From the NCBI RefSeq assembly GCF_020184175.1, contig NC_065530.1, positions 72,517,260-72,581,259 of the forward strand: DNA of 64,000 bases, read 5' to 3'. The stretch's first letter is position 1; each line of letters starts with the position of its first letter. The position numbers and the translations under genes were made by a program. Under the pieces are notes generated by a model. It did not search any database. It was not told the origin of the DNA and saw nothing but the letters and a program-made list of their open reading frames with translations. The DNA is from Aphis gossypii. Lineage: Eukaryota; Arthropoda; Insecta; Hemiptera; Aphididae. Shown here piece by piece: positions 23,961-37,780 of the stretch.

Positions 23961-23986
23961 TTTTGATTTTCGAGCTTTCAGCTCGA

Positions 23987-26900
23987 TCGTAAAAAGTGAC
24001 CTAGAACCGTTTACAGGCGACGTAGGTAGGTATCTAATAATAATATATATCTAAACCTGTACGTCATATTATTATTTATTTAATTATTTTAATTTCCGAC
24101 GTTAAGTAATAATCGTTCTAACATATACCTTCTAAAATGAATTATGAAATATTAGGTATACCTACCTACTTTTATAGATAGGTAGGTAATTTGTCTAACG
24201 AATAATTCGTATTGAATCACTTTAATTCCAGCTGACTTTTTAATGGTATACCTAGCATACCTACGCATAGGTATGTATTATTAAAATGAGTAGGTACATA
24301 CCTATAGCAACTACAGAGTACCTACCTGCACTATCGTTCATCTCATCGGTGTATGAATGCATGGCAAGTCATTATATTATATTTATATTGTAAATATAGA
24401 TAGAGGTAATACTGTCATTATGAGGAGGTGCGATTGACAATATTTAAAACTTATTTTTACATTACCAAACTACCTAAACGTGTCGTATTTTCACTTTTTA
24501 GTCGAATCGCAACAATCAATATTGTTTTGTTTCACAGAAATGCAATTCTTGTTAGTGCGTTTTTATTACTCATCAGAAAACTAGTTAAAATCGAACGATA
24601 TGAATAAATTAATAATTAATAAACGTTGAATAACCTATTTATTATTCGAGTAAAATAAATCGTTTAAACTAAACTGCATCAATGATTAAAACTTCTAAGC
24701 CGCATAGGGGAAAGGTCGAAGGCGTTCAAAGACAGATAAATTTATATGTAGGTACCTACCTATTTAATAACAGTATATTTAAATTATAGGTAGATAATAA
24801 CTAAGGGCAATCAATAGGTGGACCACGTTTTACTTACCTTTTTTATACACAATAATTTTTAACATTTCAATACTACTTGGCCACAAATGAAGAAAATTTA
24901 TTTTTAAAAGTAACATAAATAAGTAAAAAGCATTTATTAAGAACAGTATAAAATTTTATGTATTTATTAGCTGTACTAACGTGTTTTCTTGGCACATTGT
25001 AAACAGAAAATAATGAACTAGGTATGTACATTTATTGAACATCGTGAGCAAAAGAATATATATATAATTTGGTATAAAAAATCAATAATTTTATTTTTCT
25101 CTCTTGGACATTATAACTTCCATAGTAGGTAATTATAAAAATATTGTTTTTTTACTCGTCATATTATATAATAAAGAGATCACGCGTGTCGCGGGATGAC
25201 ACGCACATATTCTTTAGTGACACACGTATCTGTCAACCATCGTCGAACGTTAAATTTTGCTTAAATTTTTTAAATTTAAAAAAAAGGACAACAAATTAGT
25301 TGGCATAGAGGGAAATCCAACAATATTTTTTATTTGACACTCGATACTTACCTACTGAAATACTCAAATGTGAATTTTATAGTAGGTATGCAAAATGCAA
25401 CTTATATGATCACAAAGTTTCATAAACTTAGTACATAAATAATTACGCTTTAGCTATCTGTCCATTTTTTTTTTATATATTAACCTTAGCCATTGTTGAA
25501 ACTGATAATTCTATATCATTTAAATTAGATAATTTATTCGTTTTTTTTTTTTACCTTTTGATAAGACGGCTATTTGGAATAAAATTTCGTGTGTGATTTA
25601 GATGTATGGCAAATTAATAATAAATTATGTACATATAATATTAAATAATTTTAAATCTAAAATGTATTAAAATATAATACCCTGAGCTCTGGGTCTATTT
25701 ATTATAAGTGTATAGTTTTAGCAACCCAATTACTTTAAGTCTTTTTTTTAAAAAAATGGCTTATTACGGTCCAATTCCCAAAGGCCTATAGTAATAACTA
25801 ATAGCGGAAATCTTTTTAAGATTGATCAAAATTATTGTAGTAAATTATATACGAGTACTTTTTCATTACTGGGAAAAGATATTGTTAAAAATTAATAAAA
25901 TTATTATTAATTTTGAATTAATAAATGGGAAACATAATAATTTACCTGCAAATAAGTTCTAAATGAAGAATAATATCCTTAGTTGTAATCAAATTAAAAT
26001 TTTACAGTTAAACCGTGACATATGCTTGCGTACATTCCGTCCAAAACATTTTAAAAACCTATACGTATATATTTATAAGTTATAACGGGTGTTCATCAAA
26101 ATGAAAATTATCCGTTATTGTTATTATATACCAAATATACCTACTTAGGTGTGTAGTGCCAAGTACCTAGTACTTAAATAATTGACCTAGTATAGAATCT
26201 ATACGACGATATACGATGACTATATTATTATATCTATATCTACTCTTAAAATGTAAATTACTCGTCGTGTACTACCTGTATTATTTATATTGTAATGAAC
26301 TGAAATCGCAACTGTTGACTCGTAAAGTCACTTACCTATAAACGTGATGTTAATCAAATACATTTTGTTATTACTGTAGGTATTAGCTATTAAGTACAAA
26401 GTGAAAATACGAGTATGTATCGTAGTATATATTTATAAATAATCCATTAAGTTGGTCGATTAAAACGCCCTAAGCTGTATACATCATCAACTGCTTATAA
26501 AATTGATTCATTTTAGAGAATTACGACAAGACTGAGAAAATTACAATATTTGAAACGATAATCTAAAAGAATATATTATAATAGTAAGCAACAGTAGGTA
26601 GTATAACTGATGGACCTAAATACTTAATACTTAGTATACCTTTAAAATTGTACATAATGGACACGAAACTTTCGAAAGCATGAGCTAGTGTATAGTTATA
26701 CAAATTATACGTATTAAAATATAATAACGCGTAATTATTGATAGATTTTTTTTTTTATGTTTGAAGTTCATCATTTTGAATAGAAATTATGGTTCTTTTT
26801 CATGGACAGTGCTTACAATGGCTATGTTTTTTTATACATAAAATATATTACGGTATTCACACATCACACTATTTAACATAAAAAATAAACTTAATTTATA

Positions 26901-28930
26901 AAGTATATGAATTAATGCACTCACCAACAAACACAGGCGAAACTATGGATTAGGTGAGTCAGGCGTCAGGCCATGGCTTGATCTAATACTTGCTGGATAT
27001 CATATAGTATTATACTGACTAAGTAGTTAGTAGAATAATTTAAAATTAAAATTAAAAACTTAAAATTTTTTTATTTATATTACTTGGCCTGTCCTAATAA
27101 AATTGTCTGGTTTTGTCTATACAAATTTATTGGTATAAATTATGTTAAAAACCAGAATGCTAACCCTGCAAAAAGTCTTAACAGGCACAAAAACATATTC
27201 TATAGTTGGCAAGAGTTTGCGAATTATAAGTCAATTTATAAAATTCGATAATTAGTTATATACCTGTCTTTATTGAATGGCTGCACAGATATAAAGGGTT
27301 GAAAGCTGATCCAGCTTAGTAAATTATTAGAATATACTTATAAACTTTTGCCTATTGGTGTCATTAGGTTGGTATACCAGTTTAAAATAAATTTAAAAAT
27401 TTTGATAGAAATAATTGAGCCTTTTGTTGCAACAATTTTCTTTTCGGAAATCACAACCTGTTAATTACTAAATAGAAGTCAAGGTTGTAAACTTGTAAAA
27501 AAGATTGTATTTAGGAAAAAATATGGATTCATCAGCTATAAAAACCGCCAAGAAATTCAGATTATTATTAGATTAGTTTTTAGAACTTAAATTAAACCTA
27601 TTGAATTCGATAAAACTTATTTAGTTTGGTTTTTAGTAAAGCATTAAATCATTATAATAGTATTATAAATTATGTTTAAAATTATTTTCTTTTTCTTCTT
27701 CTTCTTCTTCTTATTTTGCTTGCATTTAATATGTAGGTACTCTTTGAGAGTTTTTCCCGCCATCACAATTTCCTTTCACTTCATTCTGTCTTAAACTATC
27801 GTCTTCCATTTCTGTACTCCCAATTTATTGAGATGAGGAATTATAAATTTATTATTATAATAATTCAATAAGTACCTATGTTAAATTAAAAATTAAAACA
27901 TTTAAACTAATTATTATTTTATATTCTGATCAAAGATATAGACATTATACATTTATACATAATATACAGTATATATTTATATAATATAAGTAAATACTAT
28001 ATATATAATTTTTTTTATACTGCAGTTGTGCACAACGTTTAGTATGAAAGGTATCTAATACCCTATTGTGTTATAGCAATTAGACACGAAATAAAATATA
28101 GTTAGGTATATTGACTTGTCTTTCAAAACTTTTGCAATTGTATAATTTTTTCGTAATTTTAATAATACATATTGTATTTTCTCAACAAATACATTAAAGT
28201 ACTGTACTGTTTTTGTTTTAAGAAAATTTGAAATTTGCACATAATTTTAGGTTTAGCTCCTTTGAGGTTTTACACCCATATAATATATACATTATACCTA
28301 CAATAATTATACTATAAGATAGCAAGGCATATTAATCCTATATTTAGGTGTTTGCTATTGCACATCGATTGTTCCAAATAATACAATACGGTAATATTAC
28401 ATTATCGGAAACCGATCGATGCTGCATTGAATTTCAGGAGAGGGGGAAGGCGGCTTATACACATAATATGTACATAATAATTATGTACAAAGAACTATAC
28501 ACACAATATAATATTATGTCGAATATTACATATATGATATATAGTTATATAATAGTAGGTATTTATATATTATATATATATATACATAACCTATGTGTGA
28601 CGGCGGTTCATGTAAAACATGTAAAAAACGCGTAATGTATTATTTCATCGTCCTCGTATACTTAAAATAAGTATTTATGTTGGGAAAGAAAAATACAACC
28701 ACGTCAAGAGTGCATGAACCGCTATAATACTATTATTATAATATGTTGTATGTACCTATTGTACCAATGAAAGTGTTATTGATAGATAATAATATATATA
28801 TGACTAGGTGTCTAGGTAGGATAATTCTGTGATACATATACATTTGTCATTTATATTATATGTCATCATGAGCCGCATAATATTATTAATTTATTTTGTG
28901 TTATAAAATACGTATATTACTGGTACTTAC
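23987..28930. other. AT-rich intergenic or intronic stretch
   Basis: There are many TAGGTA/TACCTA motifs and a (CTT)n run at 27689-27712. No supportable exon, RNA gene or bounded transposon was found in nearly 5 kb. If the minus-strand first exon at 28931-29100 is real, this could be its first intron. Confidence 0.45.
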
Positions 28931-29100
28931 GCCCGTACCAATTACTGTTCATAATATTGTGTTTGATAGAAATTAATAAAGAGCGGGGATTTTTGAGAGC
29001 GGCGTGAATCGCTGCACCTGATGCAATTTATCAGACGACGGATTCTGGTCGACGATACACGTGGCGGCAATGAGGTACTGGAGTAGTGGAGTGTGTCATT
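28931..29100 (-). promoter_or_regulatory. Possible minus-strand first exon and promoter
   Basis: On the minus strand, a GC-richer stretch (29090 down to 28990) leads to an ATG preceded by an in-frame TAA. It reads MNSNWYG and runs into a strong splice donor, GGGC|GTAAGTACC (exon end 28931). This is the layout of a 5' untranslated region plus a short first coding exon. No second exon was identified at lower coordinates. Only the donor and composition support it, so it may be chance. Confidence 0.25.
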
Positions 29101-32100
29101 TTATATCGTTTTAATTTAATTTAAAATAATATAATGCGTGTCCAAACGCCGATCACACAATGACAACGACCTTGACTTGCCGATGTACCTAAAAATTCGT
29201 TAAATTCTGAGAGTGAGTGCTCGACCTTCATAAACACCGATGACATAATTTAATAATAATATCGCGTAATAATAATATTATATTAAATTTTGATCTTAAA
29301 TCCTACGGATATGATGGATCGAACATGAAATACCTGCGGTAACCGGATGATTCACTGATGACGGTCATCGAAATATCGCGTTGCAAAATTGCTGTTACGA
29401 TGGGGCGAGGAGGTGGCTTTGTGTCACGATAAGACCTTACGCAATCTGCTACATCAAACAAATTCCGAAACACGAAATTTGTACTACACTGCTATTTATA
29501 AATATAAAATATAAATATTATAGATTAGAGTATTCCAATCTTTGGGGAGCTCCCCCACCCCCGGGTTGTCGTATAAACATTGCCGGGGAGACGCAAGCAG
29601 TCATTACGAGGTAAAATTTTATGTATTGAATTATTTTTATTTGAAAAAATTAAAAATTAATAATGACCGGTTATCGGGAACCTATGTTGATAAATATTGC
29701 GTGTATCGAACAATTTATCATTATAATATATTCTATTATTTATACTATTATTTATATTCTATACTAATTTATAACTATAATTATTCACATTAATTGATTA
29801 TTCCATTATATTATTTACTAAGTATTTTTCATATTTTATAATTATTATCATCAATAAAAAAGTAGTCATTCAAAATATTGAATAGTTTATTTGTTAGGTA
29901 CCTATATAAAAAAAAGGTGATCATTTTTTTTAATTTATAGGAAAAGGGTGTGAGATTTTTGAAAACCTAAAAAAGTGGGCGTATGATAGAAGAGGTTGGG
30001 AATCATTGCTATAGATTATAGTTTTCTATATGAATCTTAGAACCTAAGAAAAAGAGCGTATCTAATTATTTAAATAGGTACCTACCTATTTGTAATTTTA
30101 AATATTTTAATTTAAATATATGAAAAGACAAACTGTACAGTTTTATAATTTACATCCTTAAAGAATCCTTTGTAACTTCAATAAACCTTTAGAAGAAATA
30201 CTTCAATCTCGACTTCAATCTAATACATTTTTATACGTAAAAAAAAATAATGAAAAATACGAGTATTAAATTTAGCTACGTATTATATATTATACGGGAT
30301 TTATGTAGTTATTATTGATTAATAAAAATTACAATAAATTATAATTACATTTTTATGAGTCATGATGGTGCCCTCGGAAAGTGCTCGCGATACACAATTT
30401 GGGAACTGCTAATTAAAAGAATTAAGGCATCGACTTATACGCGTACTTATGTTCTACATTATAATAGCTGATGTAGCGCCCTGTAACGGGGGGATTTGAA
30501 AATATTTTAAAGAAGGATTTAAGACCGTCAAATTCTCCTCCTAATATGAAAATATTCATCAATATTCATCTGGTCATATCGAATATAATATATTATTTAA
30601 TATCCCGATATAACGATATCTAAGTCTGTCTGAAAATATTTTATCAGGTTTGCTTGTCCTATCTTATCGAAATCTTGCTATTGTGTTTTATATTTTTTAT
30701 CTTTTCTACGCGTTCCGACGTACCTATTCACATTCAACGTGCAGTACACAATTGTATTACAAAAAAAGTTTTAGTAGATTTTTTTGTTTGATATGGGTTG
30801 AATTCATATTAAAATTATAAATTTTACTTATCAAAACTTATTTATATTTTGGAATTTTTTTTAAATATTTAATTTTATTGATTTATAAAAAATATATAAA
30901 ATGCTTAGTCATAAATTTACCTGTTTTTTAATTACTACTTTAAATCACTAAATTAAGATTAAATTAGAATGAAATGTTCCTTTTGGGTGACTTTATTCGT
31001 AAAGTAAAATCTTACGTGCGATGTTAATTAAATAAAATAGTAATTAGGTACTATATTATACTTACCAAAGTTATCGAATACAGATATATTTTTTTTAACA
31101 ATTAGGTTATTTAAAGAGGGAAGATAAATGTCGTTTTTGAAAAATTAGAAGTCCAAAAAAAAAAATTTAAGTTGTACACACAAGTGTATGGTAAGAAAAA
31201 TTGTATACGGCACTAAATGCGGACAGATCCTTTAAGAAATGGCATGCGATTATTTTAATTAGATCTTTTATTATTATTATTTTTGTGTAAGCAATTCGAA
31301 TGTTGCCACGTAGGTTAACCTCAGGTTTTATTAGCTTATTCTCAACGTGAACCACCGTCCACCGAACGTTATTATGTTATTTTAACCATGACCTCCGCCC
31401 CTCCTAATGATCTTAATCTGGCACTGCTAAAATTACTGCCGAACAAAATTTTATTGAAACAATAAAATAAATATTTGTATAATATTATATCATAGCAAAT
31501 AACGGAAATTCGCACGGCGCACACCTTCTGTTACAGCGAATACTAAGGTATGCAGGTATTTGAACTTCGAAGTGGTCGGATCTGCAGAGGTCGGCACTCG
31601 GGAGTTAACTATTGATCAAAAATCTATAAAAGTAACTACAAACATTTTCTGCATACCGTACATATTACATAAACACACACAACACACTATACATGTTGTA
31701 GGAAATCTCTAGATCGGAAACGATACTTCGTGATTTACAACCGATTTTAAAGGGAACGGTGCACAATCGCATTTCGCATTTGAATAATATTCAAATTCGC
31801 ACAACTATTTATTCTCCTCCCGTCCAACGATCGTAAACTAGTTACAGACCATCACAGCCGTACATAGTATACCTATTATAAATTTATACATATACATAAA
31901 TTCATCATAATATACCTATATGTATAATATGATAATTTATACGATTTTACTAGTCGTCGCGAGTTTCAACCATGTAGGTAGGTATCCTGTCGTATACGAG
32001 ATATGCCAACCTATTCGATAATAATATATTAATATTATATATTATCCGTTCAGGTCCGGTTTCCGGGAAATCCCCAAGAACGTACCGCTACATTGCAAAT

Positions 32101-33600
32101 ATTTAAATATTATGGTGTATCGTGCATGTGAGTTTTAAAACGTTGATTTCTGTACAAAATGTAATATAAATAATAATAATAAATTGTGATTACAATGACG
32201 TTTTATTCAGCGATTAAATATATAATTTACGATTACGGATCAGTATATACGTTTTATGTTTGTATCGATGTGTCGATGTATAAAATATTTAAAATACATT
32301 ACCTACACGTGTGCAGTGTGTACTTACTAATTATTTCTGTAATAATTATATATTAATAACGTTCGATATTTACCCAACTCTCCAGAGTCCAGACTCTCCG
32401 TTAAAAGTTAGCTGAATTTCAGCAATTCAAATTCATTCGTTATTTTTCGAGAGAATATTAGTGACATTTATAATTAATTATTACATTGCAGATATTTTTG
32501 AATTTATTAAAGATCGATTTTTTATGTCTTACGGTAATTGTATTTAAAACGTGTATGGTTAACGTATAACTCTAAAATATTAATTTTAATTTAAAAATTA
32601 AAATAAATAATAAATCGTGATGATCAGTACAACGCAACTAATAATGTTTAATTCGATGGTTCACAAAACCATTCAAGTCTAATCATACTACAGAACCCTA
32701 AAGCTTCGCGGAGTGCAGTTTGAGAACCGCTGTATTAGACCTTCGCTTATACACACGTGCCACGTGGACTCAGATACAATGTATAACATCTTATTTAACA
32801 CATGATATTTATTCTCCATTGTCTTTATATATATATATATATATAATACAAATAATATTATCGATGTATGTACGTATGATGGTACTCTAAATTGGTGCGG
32901 ATTTGAAGGTAATTAATACAGCACATAATCAAAACTGGTCTTGCACTGTTGGCGTGTTGCAATAGCTATAATTATGTATTGCCGTATTATCCATATACAG
33001 GCTGCGGATAAATAAAAATTGTATATACGTTTAGTATTAAGCATAATTATATTCCACACAAAACGTTTTTCCTGAAAAAAACTACCTAGATATATTTAAT
33101 ATATATTTTCAAACTTATAATAAGCTCTCGTTATTGATGATTCATGTTCGATGTACGGAAGAAACTTAATAAATATGGTGACAAAATCAAATGGATAGGT
33201 GGCTTCGTTGGTGTTTGAGGTTAGTGGGTCATCACTCATAATCTTTAATTGGGTTTTAATAATTAGAATACGGTTAGAAGTCATTTTAGCTTAAACGAAT
33301 TAGCGAAAATGTTTTTAGTTAATATTAAGATAAGAGAAAATATAATTATTATGCAAACATAATAAATAAATACTAGACACAAATACCTACTTACAACGAA
33401 AATTTAATAAAAATAATATTGATATTCAAATTTTTGCGAGACAACCAGATAAATTCGGATTTATGATAACTCATTTTAAAACTTAATAGTTAAGATACTG
33501 TTTTGCTATTATTCATAAGTATATTTTATATCATTGTTTTAAAATGTTCAGTAAATTTAATTTAATTTCTCTTAGTATAACTTTAAAAATAATAAATTAA
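29101..33600. other. Intergenic stretch with scattered transposon ends
   Basis: Two isolated hAT-like termini are visible without partners: GGCACTG at 31422-31428 (reversed CAGTGCCAGATTAAG) and GAGAACCGCTG at 32722-32732 (reversed CAGCGGTTCTCAAACTGCAC). A (TA)n run is at 32825-32845. No coding region is supported. Confidence 0.45.
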
Positions 33601-34094
33601 TAACTAGAAATCCATAAAAAGTTAGTTATATTCTAAGTCAAGAATATTATTTGTCATCGTGTTGAAAATTAAAAATGTAATAATTTTAGCATTAATTAAT
33701 TATAAAAGTAAATTATATTTTATCAGCTCTGAACAATTTCAAAAAGTTTATTTATCTGGTTGTTTGAAACACTTCAATATTGTAAAGCAGATGCAATTGT
33801 CAGTACATATAAGTTGGTTGCATGGTACGACCGATAGATGGCGCGTACAAACTCATCGGTTTTGTACGTACAATGACGATCGCAATTTAAACTAGACAAA
33901 ACGCTAACGACACAACAACGTCGTTATTAAAATAAATTAGTACTGAATTAATTATAACAGAGTAATAGTTAATGAGGCTATTCGCACTTAAAAAAATACT
34001 AATCACTTGTTAACGATTATACGTTTAGTATGAACCTCGACACGTCAATAGCGCAAGATGTTCTATATAGTTGAGTGTTTTACAAATTGTAAGT
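33601..34094 (+). promoter_or_regulatory. Upstream region of the U2 snRNA gene
   Basis: This is the region where an RNA polymerase II snRNA promoter (a proximal sequence element about 50-60 bases before the start) would be expected. I cannot recognise the element with confidence, because aphid versions are not known to me. A GC-richer segment with an inverted pair GCGTACAAA/TTTTGTACG (33843-33869) lies about 230 bases upstream. The 78-codon frame at 33659-33895 has no recognised domain and is not called. Confidence 0.3.
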
Positions 34095-34284
34095 ATCGCT
34101 TCTCGGCCTAATGGCTAAGATCAAATGTGTAGTATCTGTTCTTATCAGCTTAACATCTGATAAACCACTTACAAAGTGGTTCAAATGTTAAACTAATTTT
34201 TTGAATAATGGTGGAGATTAGGGGCTTGCTTCTGCTCCACCGCGGGTTGGCCCGGAGTTGCAGTACATCCGGGATCGACCCATA
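34095..34284 (+). ncRNA. U2: U2 spliceosomal snRNA
   Basis: U2 snRNA pairs with the intron branch site in the spliceosome. The 5' end ATCGCTTCTCGGCCTAATGG, the branch-recognition hexamer GTAGTA (34129-34134), the stem IIa region CTGTTCTTATCAG and a T-rich Sm site AATTTTTTGA (34195-34204) are all present. The stems are intact: AACCACTT/AAGTGGTT (34163-34170/34174-34181), GGTGGAG/CTCCACC (34210-34216/34235-34241), CCCGGA/TCCGGG (34251-34256/34268-34273) and GGGTTG/CGACCC (34244-34249/34276-34281). Length is about 188-190 nt, against about 192 in Drosophila as I recall it. Compared with that form there is one extra base before GTAGTA (ATCAAATGTG) and a T-to-A change in the stem I loop. Intact, base-changed stems argue for a working gene or a recent copy. 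The 3' end is approximate. Confidence 0.88.
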
Positions 34285-35542
34285 CAATACAATAAGCTCA
34301 ATTTTTATTTCACCAATTTTGTTATTCACAGGAGGATTAAAGATTTAATCGTTTCAAAATCCTTTATTTTGTGTTTTTCAAAGTTGATAACTATTTTTGT
34401 AGTTTCGATATCGAAAAATTAAAAACGATATTGATCTGTCTAAAATATTTTTTTCTATTGTGAATATTTGGTTAATCATTTTGGTCCATAAACTATGACG
34501 GAACCGTTTGCGTTATATTTGATGTATCATCAATCATCATTCATCGCCATAACAGTTTTATTGTAAGACATTTTATAGAACTAGTTCTGCAATTTTTAAC
34601 TTTACTTTAATTATAAATTAGTTATAAACATATTAATTTATTATATCTATTTTAATAATAGGTTAAACTTTACTATATACATAGGTTTAGTCATTTTAAA
34701 GTGAGTGCATTATAATTTTAAAATTCCAATATAATTAACTTTCAATTAAGTCTGTGAAGTTCCCTAGACATATTCTTATTCATTTAATAATAAGGTAAAT
34801 TTCTATGATACATCACAAAACTGTTTCTTTCGAACCTAAATTTGAAATGATGCGAGTTGGTCTGAGAGAGAAAACATATACTTAATGTATAAGTATATTG
34901 ATGATAATATATTAATAATTAAATGCTTATACGTTTTACAGTAATTAATACCGCTGTATATTTTTGAAGTTTTCATTTAATTTCCTATAATTTTTAACTA
35001 TAGATCGTTTTTATTTTCATCAACGTTGTTCTTAGAATGTTGTTGTTATTCTATTACCAATATAAACTAGCAGAATTAGCATAAATGAATTAGTATACGC
35101 CACGTATCGAATTTGTATCCAATCGCTCACTTATATTTTGTTAAGCATTATAATATTGGTATGTATGTAAATATATTACGAGCGACCTATTAGATATAAT
35201 TGATCGTTTGTATTCAAACAAAACGAGTTGTTTTACTTATTCTAATTTACAAAAAACGAATTTAATATAATTCGCGTATACGTGTGGTTATAAAATTTGG
35301 CATTAGATAACATCACTTGTTTCAATTCAATTTTCATATAATAGGTATATCTTCGATCTACTGCTTACTAATCGTATGACTGACTATTTTTTGCTATAGC
35401 CTATAGGTAGCCGTGAAGTTATTAAATACACAATATTTGATCGTCTTTCATATTATTATACTACCTACATATTTTATTGTGGGTATACCCTTATTAATTA
35501 TTATATACACAATATGTATTATACATATAGGTAGGTACTTGA
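34285..35542. other. AT-rich intergenic stretch after U2
   Basis: No gene is visible. I did not find a convincing snRNA 3' box in the expected 10-20 bases after the U2 end. Confidence 0.5.
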
Positions 35543-35670
35543 CGTCCAAAGGTACCTAACATTTTAATTGTGGGGGGGGGGTGAATAAAAATCTCAAATT
35601 TAGCAACAAAATAAAGATGTAATGTTATTTCAACATACATAATTACCTATATATAAATATAAATATGCTA
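35543..35670 (+). repeat. Dispersed repeat, copy A
   Basis: A segment with a long G run (about 35572-35581), AAAATCTCAAAT, ATAAAGAT, TTAATGTTATTT and CACATACA-type blocks recurs in the same order at 36670-36790. This is probably a transposon fragment, with the ends not resolved. Confidence 0.55.
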
Positions 35671-36669
35671 TTATTTATATAATTAATTTTTGTATTGGTA
35701 TATTATAGTTAATTAAAATAAATTTTAATATCTAAGTGTAAAAAAAAAATAGAAAATTAAATATAATATAATCAAATAGGTTTATTATTTATTATCAATT
35801 AATAAGAATTGTATACTTCTTTGTTTAGTTTTTTTAACTCATTTTATCCTAATGCAGTTATAAGCAATTTAATTTTATGACGTCTATCTATGTCATTAGG
35901 CAAAACATCGTATTATCGTAATAATATTATATTTATTAAATTTTAAATTAATATTATTTTTCTTGAATTCAAGGGGTAACTGTGTAAGTTCTCCGTTTTG
36001 TGTGGATATAGTTATAAATATTATTATTAAGATACAATTTGATTATTAATATAGGTTTAAAATGTATAGCTTAAAATTCTGGCATTTATTTTAATAGATA
36101 TTATTGAACAGCTTTATTTATATATGACTATTTTATGTAGCCATGCGGGATTCTGTCTATACATACTTTATCCATTCAGTTAGGTAATATTTACTATACT
36201 CAATCAACTAAAACATTTTTATTATTGAGTAATATTTGTATAAAACGTCTTATTAGTAAATCGTGAGCGGCGTGACAGCGTGAGTTTTGGTCGTTGTAAG
36301 AATGCAATGGTATTTTACTGTACAGAGATGGAGAGTAACTATTGCCTATAGCCTATAGGTATTATGTTATTTTTGTAAAGACTTCTTATATGCTGAGTAA
36401 TTTATTTATTTATTTAATAACCTCATAGATTCATTCGTTAAAATAATTAACCTGAAATAGCAATAATAAAATATCTGTTTAACCAGCTGATCGATGACAT
36501 TAATGGAAAATTAGTCATCTTTGTCGCGTGTAATTTTAATGCTTGCTCGAACATACAATATTTTGGTACATAATATAATATTACACTAAGAGCTTTTAGT
36601 CCATACTCCATAGTCCATCGCACAAAGATTTTAGATTTACCTACCTGGCTTGAGTGGCACCTATTCATA

Positions 36670-36895
36670 GGTCCATAGGTAATATTTTAGGGGGGGGGTC
36701 AAAAAAAAAAAATCTCAAATCTAGGATAATAAAGATTAATAAAAGATTTAATGTTATTTTCACATACAATAATATATAAATGTAAATATGCCATACTTAT
36801 TGAAGTGCAAGTTCATAAGATTTTTTTGCGCAGGAGGGGCCAAGTTTTCAATCTTGCCTCCCGCTCTACGGCTCCTCAATAGGCGTCCATGTATA
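36670..36895 (+). repeat. Dispersed repeat, copy B
   Basis: Same block order as copy A (G run at 36691-36699, AATCTCAAAT, AATAAAGATT, TTTAATGTTATTTTCACATAC), followed by a unique GC-richer tail (36832-36895) ending near CAATAGGCGTCC. The overlapping 73-codon minus frame at 36447-36668 is not a gene that I recognise. Confidence 0.5.
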
Positions 36896-37780
36896 TATCT
36901 ATTATAAGGTAGTTGTACCCACTTATTAGTAATTGAAAATTAAATATTTTCTCGTTTTAAAATTTTAAAATTATTATAGGTACCTACTTATGCCGAGTTA
37001 CATAATCAAACATTTAATATTTAATCAATCAATTAACCTAATGTGACTTAGCTTCGCGCGGTACCTGCTATATTAATCACGCAATTTGATTGAAAGTAAG
37101 TATAGGTACCAACCTTTCTACTAGTTCCCGGTCGGGTAACCACTCGGGAATTATAGTGGTAAAAACCTTGCTACGCATACACTTGTCATAAACTCATAAC
37201 CAACCGTACCTTCACTCACAGCAATAATCTACAAAAATTTAAGGGCCAAAGTTGCCGGGCTTAAAAGATCAATAATAATAAAAAAAAATCTACCTAGTAA
37301 GCAAGTGAGCTAATAATTATAGACAATGGACAACAATAATAATTGTCTCTTAAACAAGATTTAGTGGCTCTCGATTAGTCCATTGAATTCGAATTATCTA
37401 TTAAATTATACATTTTTTTACGTAGGTTCTCATTATTCATTTCTAATTGAAAAATAAATCTGAAACGCGCTAACTAATTTAATCTCTAATTTATTGATAG
37501 AGCTTCTAAATGCCGAAATATGTTTTACGTGTGTATCATTCGATACAACGCGTCAACCTGTGTAAGTACAATATTTGTACAATTGTTTTTATATAGTTTA
37601 TTACCGATAATTATGTAAACGAAATGGAATATTAAAAGCTGTAATAGTTTTTCAGAATACATACGATCACGTGCCCCTGTCATCCGAGATCCATACCACT
37701 ACATAAACCACTTAACACTCATTACTCACCATGTTATTATGAATAACGCGTAAAATCGTGATCGTAAAATTTTGGCGTAA
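36896..37780. other. Intergenic stretch before promoter-like island
   Basis: Nothing beyond AT-rich unique-looking sequence is visible. Confidence 0.5.

Noticed and set aside
31380..31430. hAT-like right end CTTAATCTGGCACTG
   Set aside because: No partner terminus or duplication was identified; kept only as a note in the surrounding stretch.
32690..32735. hAT-like right end GTTTGAGAACCGCTG
   Set aside because: No left end or matching 8-bp duplication was found within several kilobases, so element bounds cannot be given.
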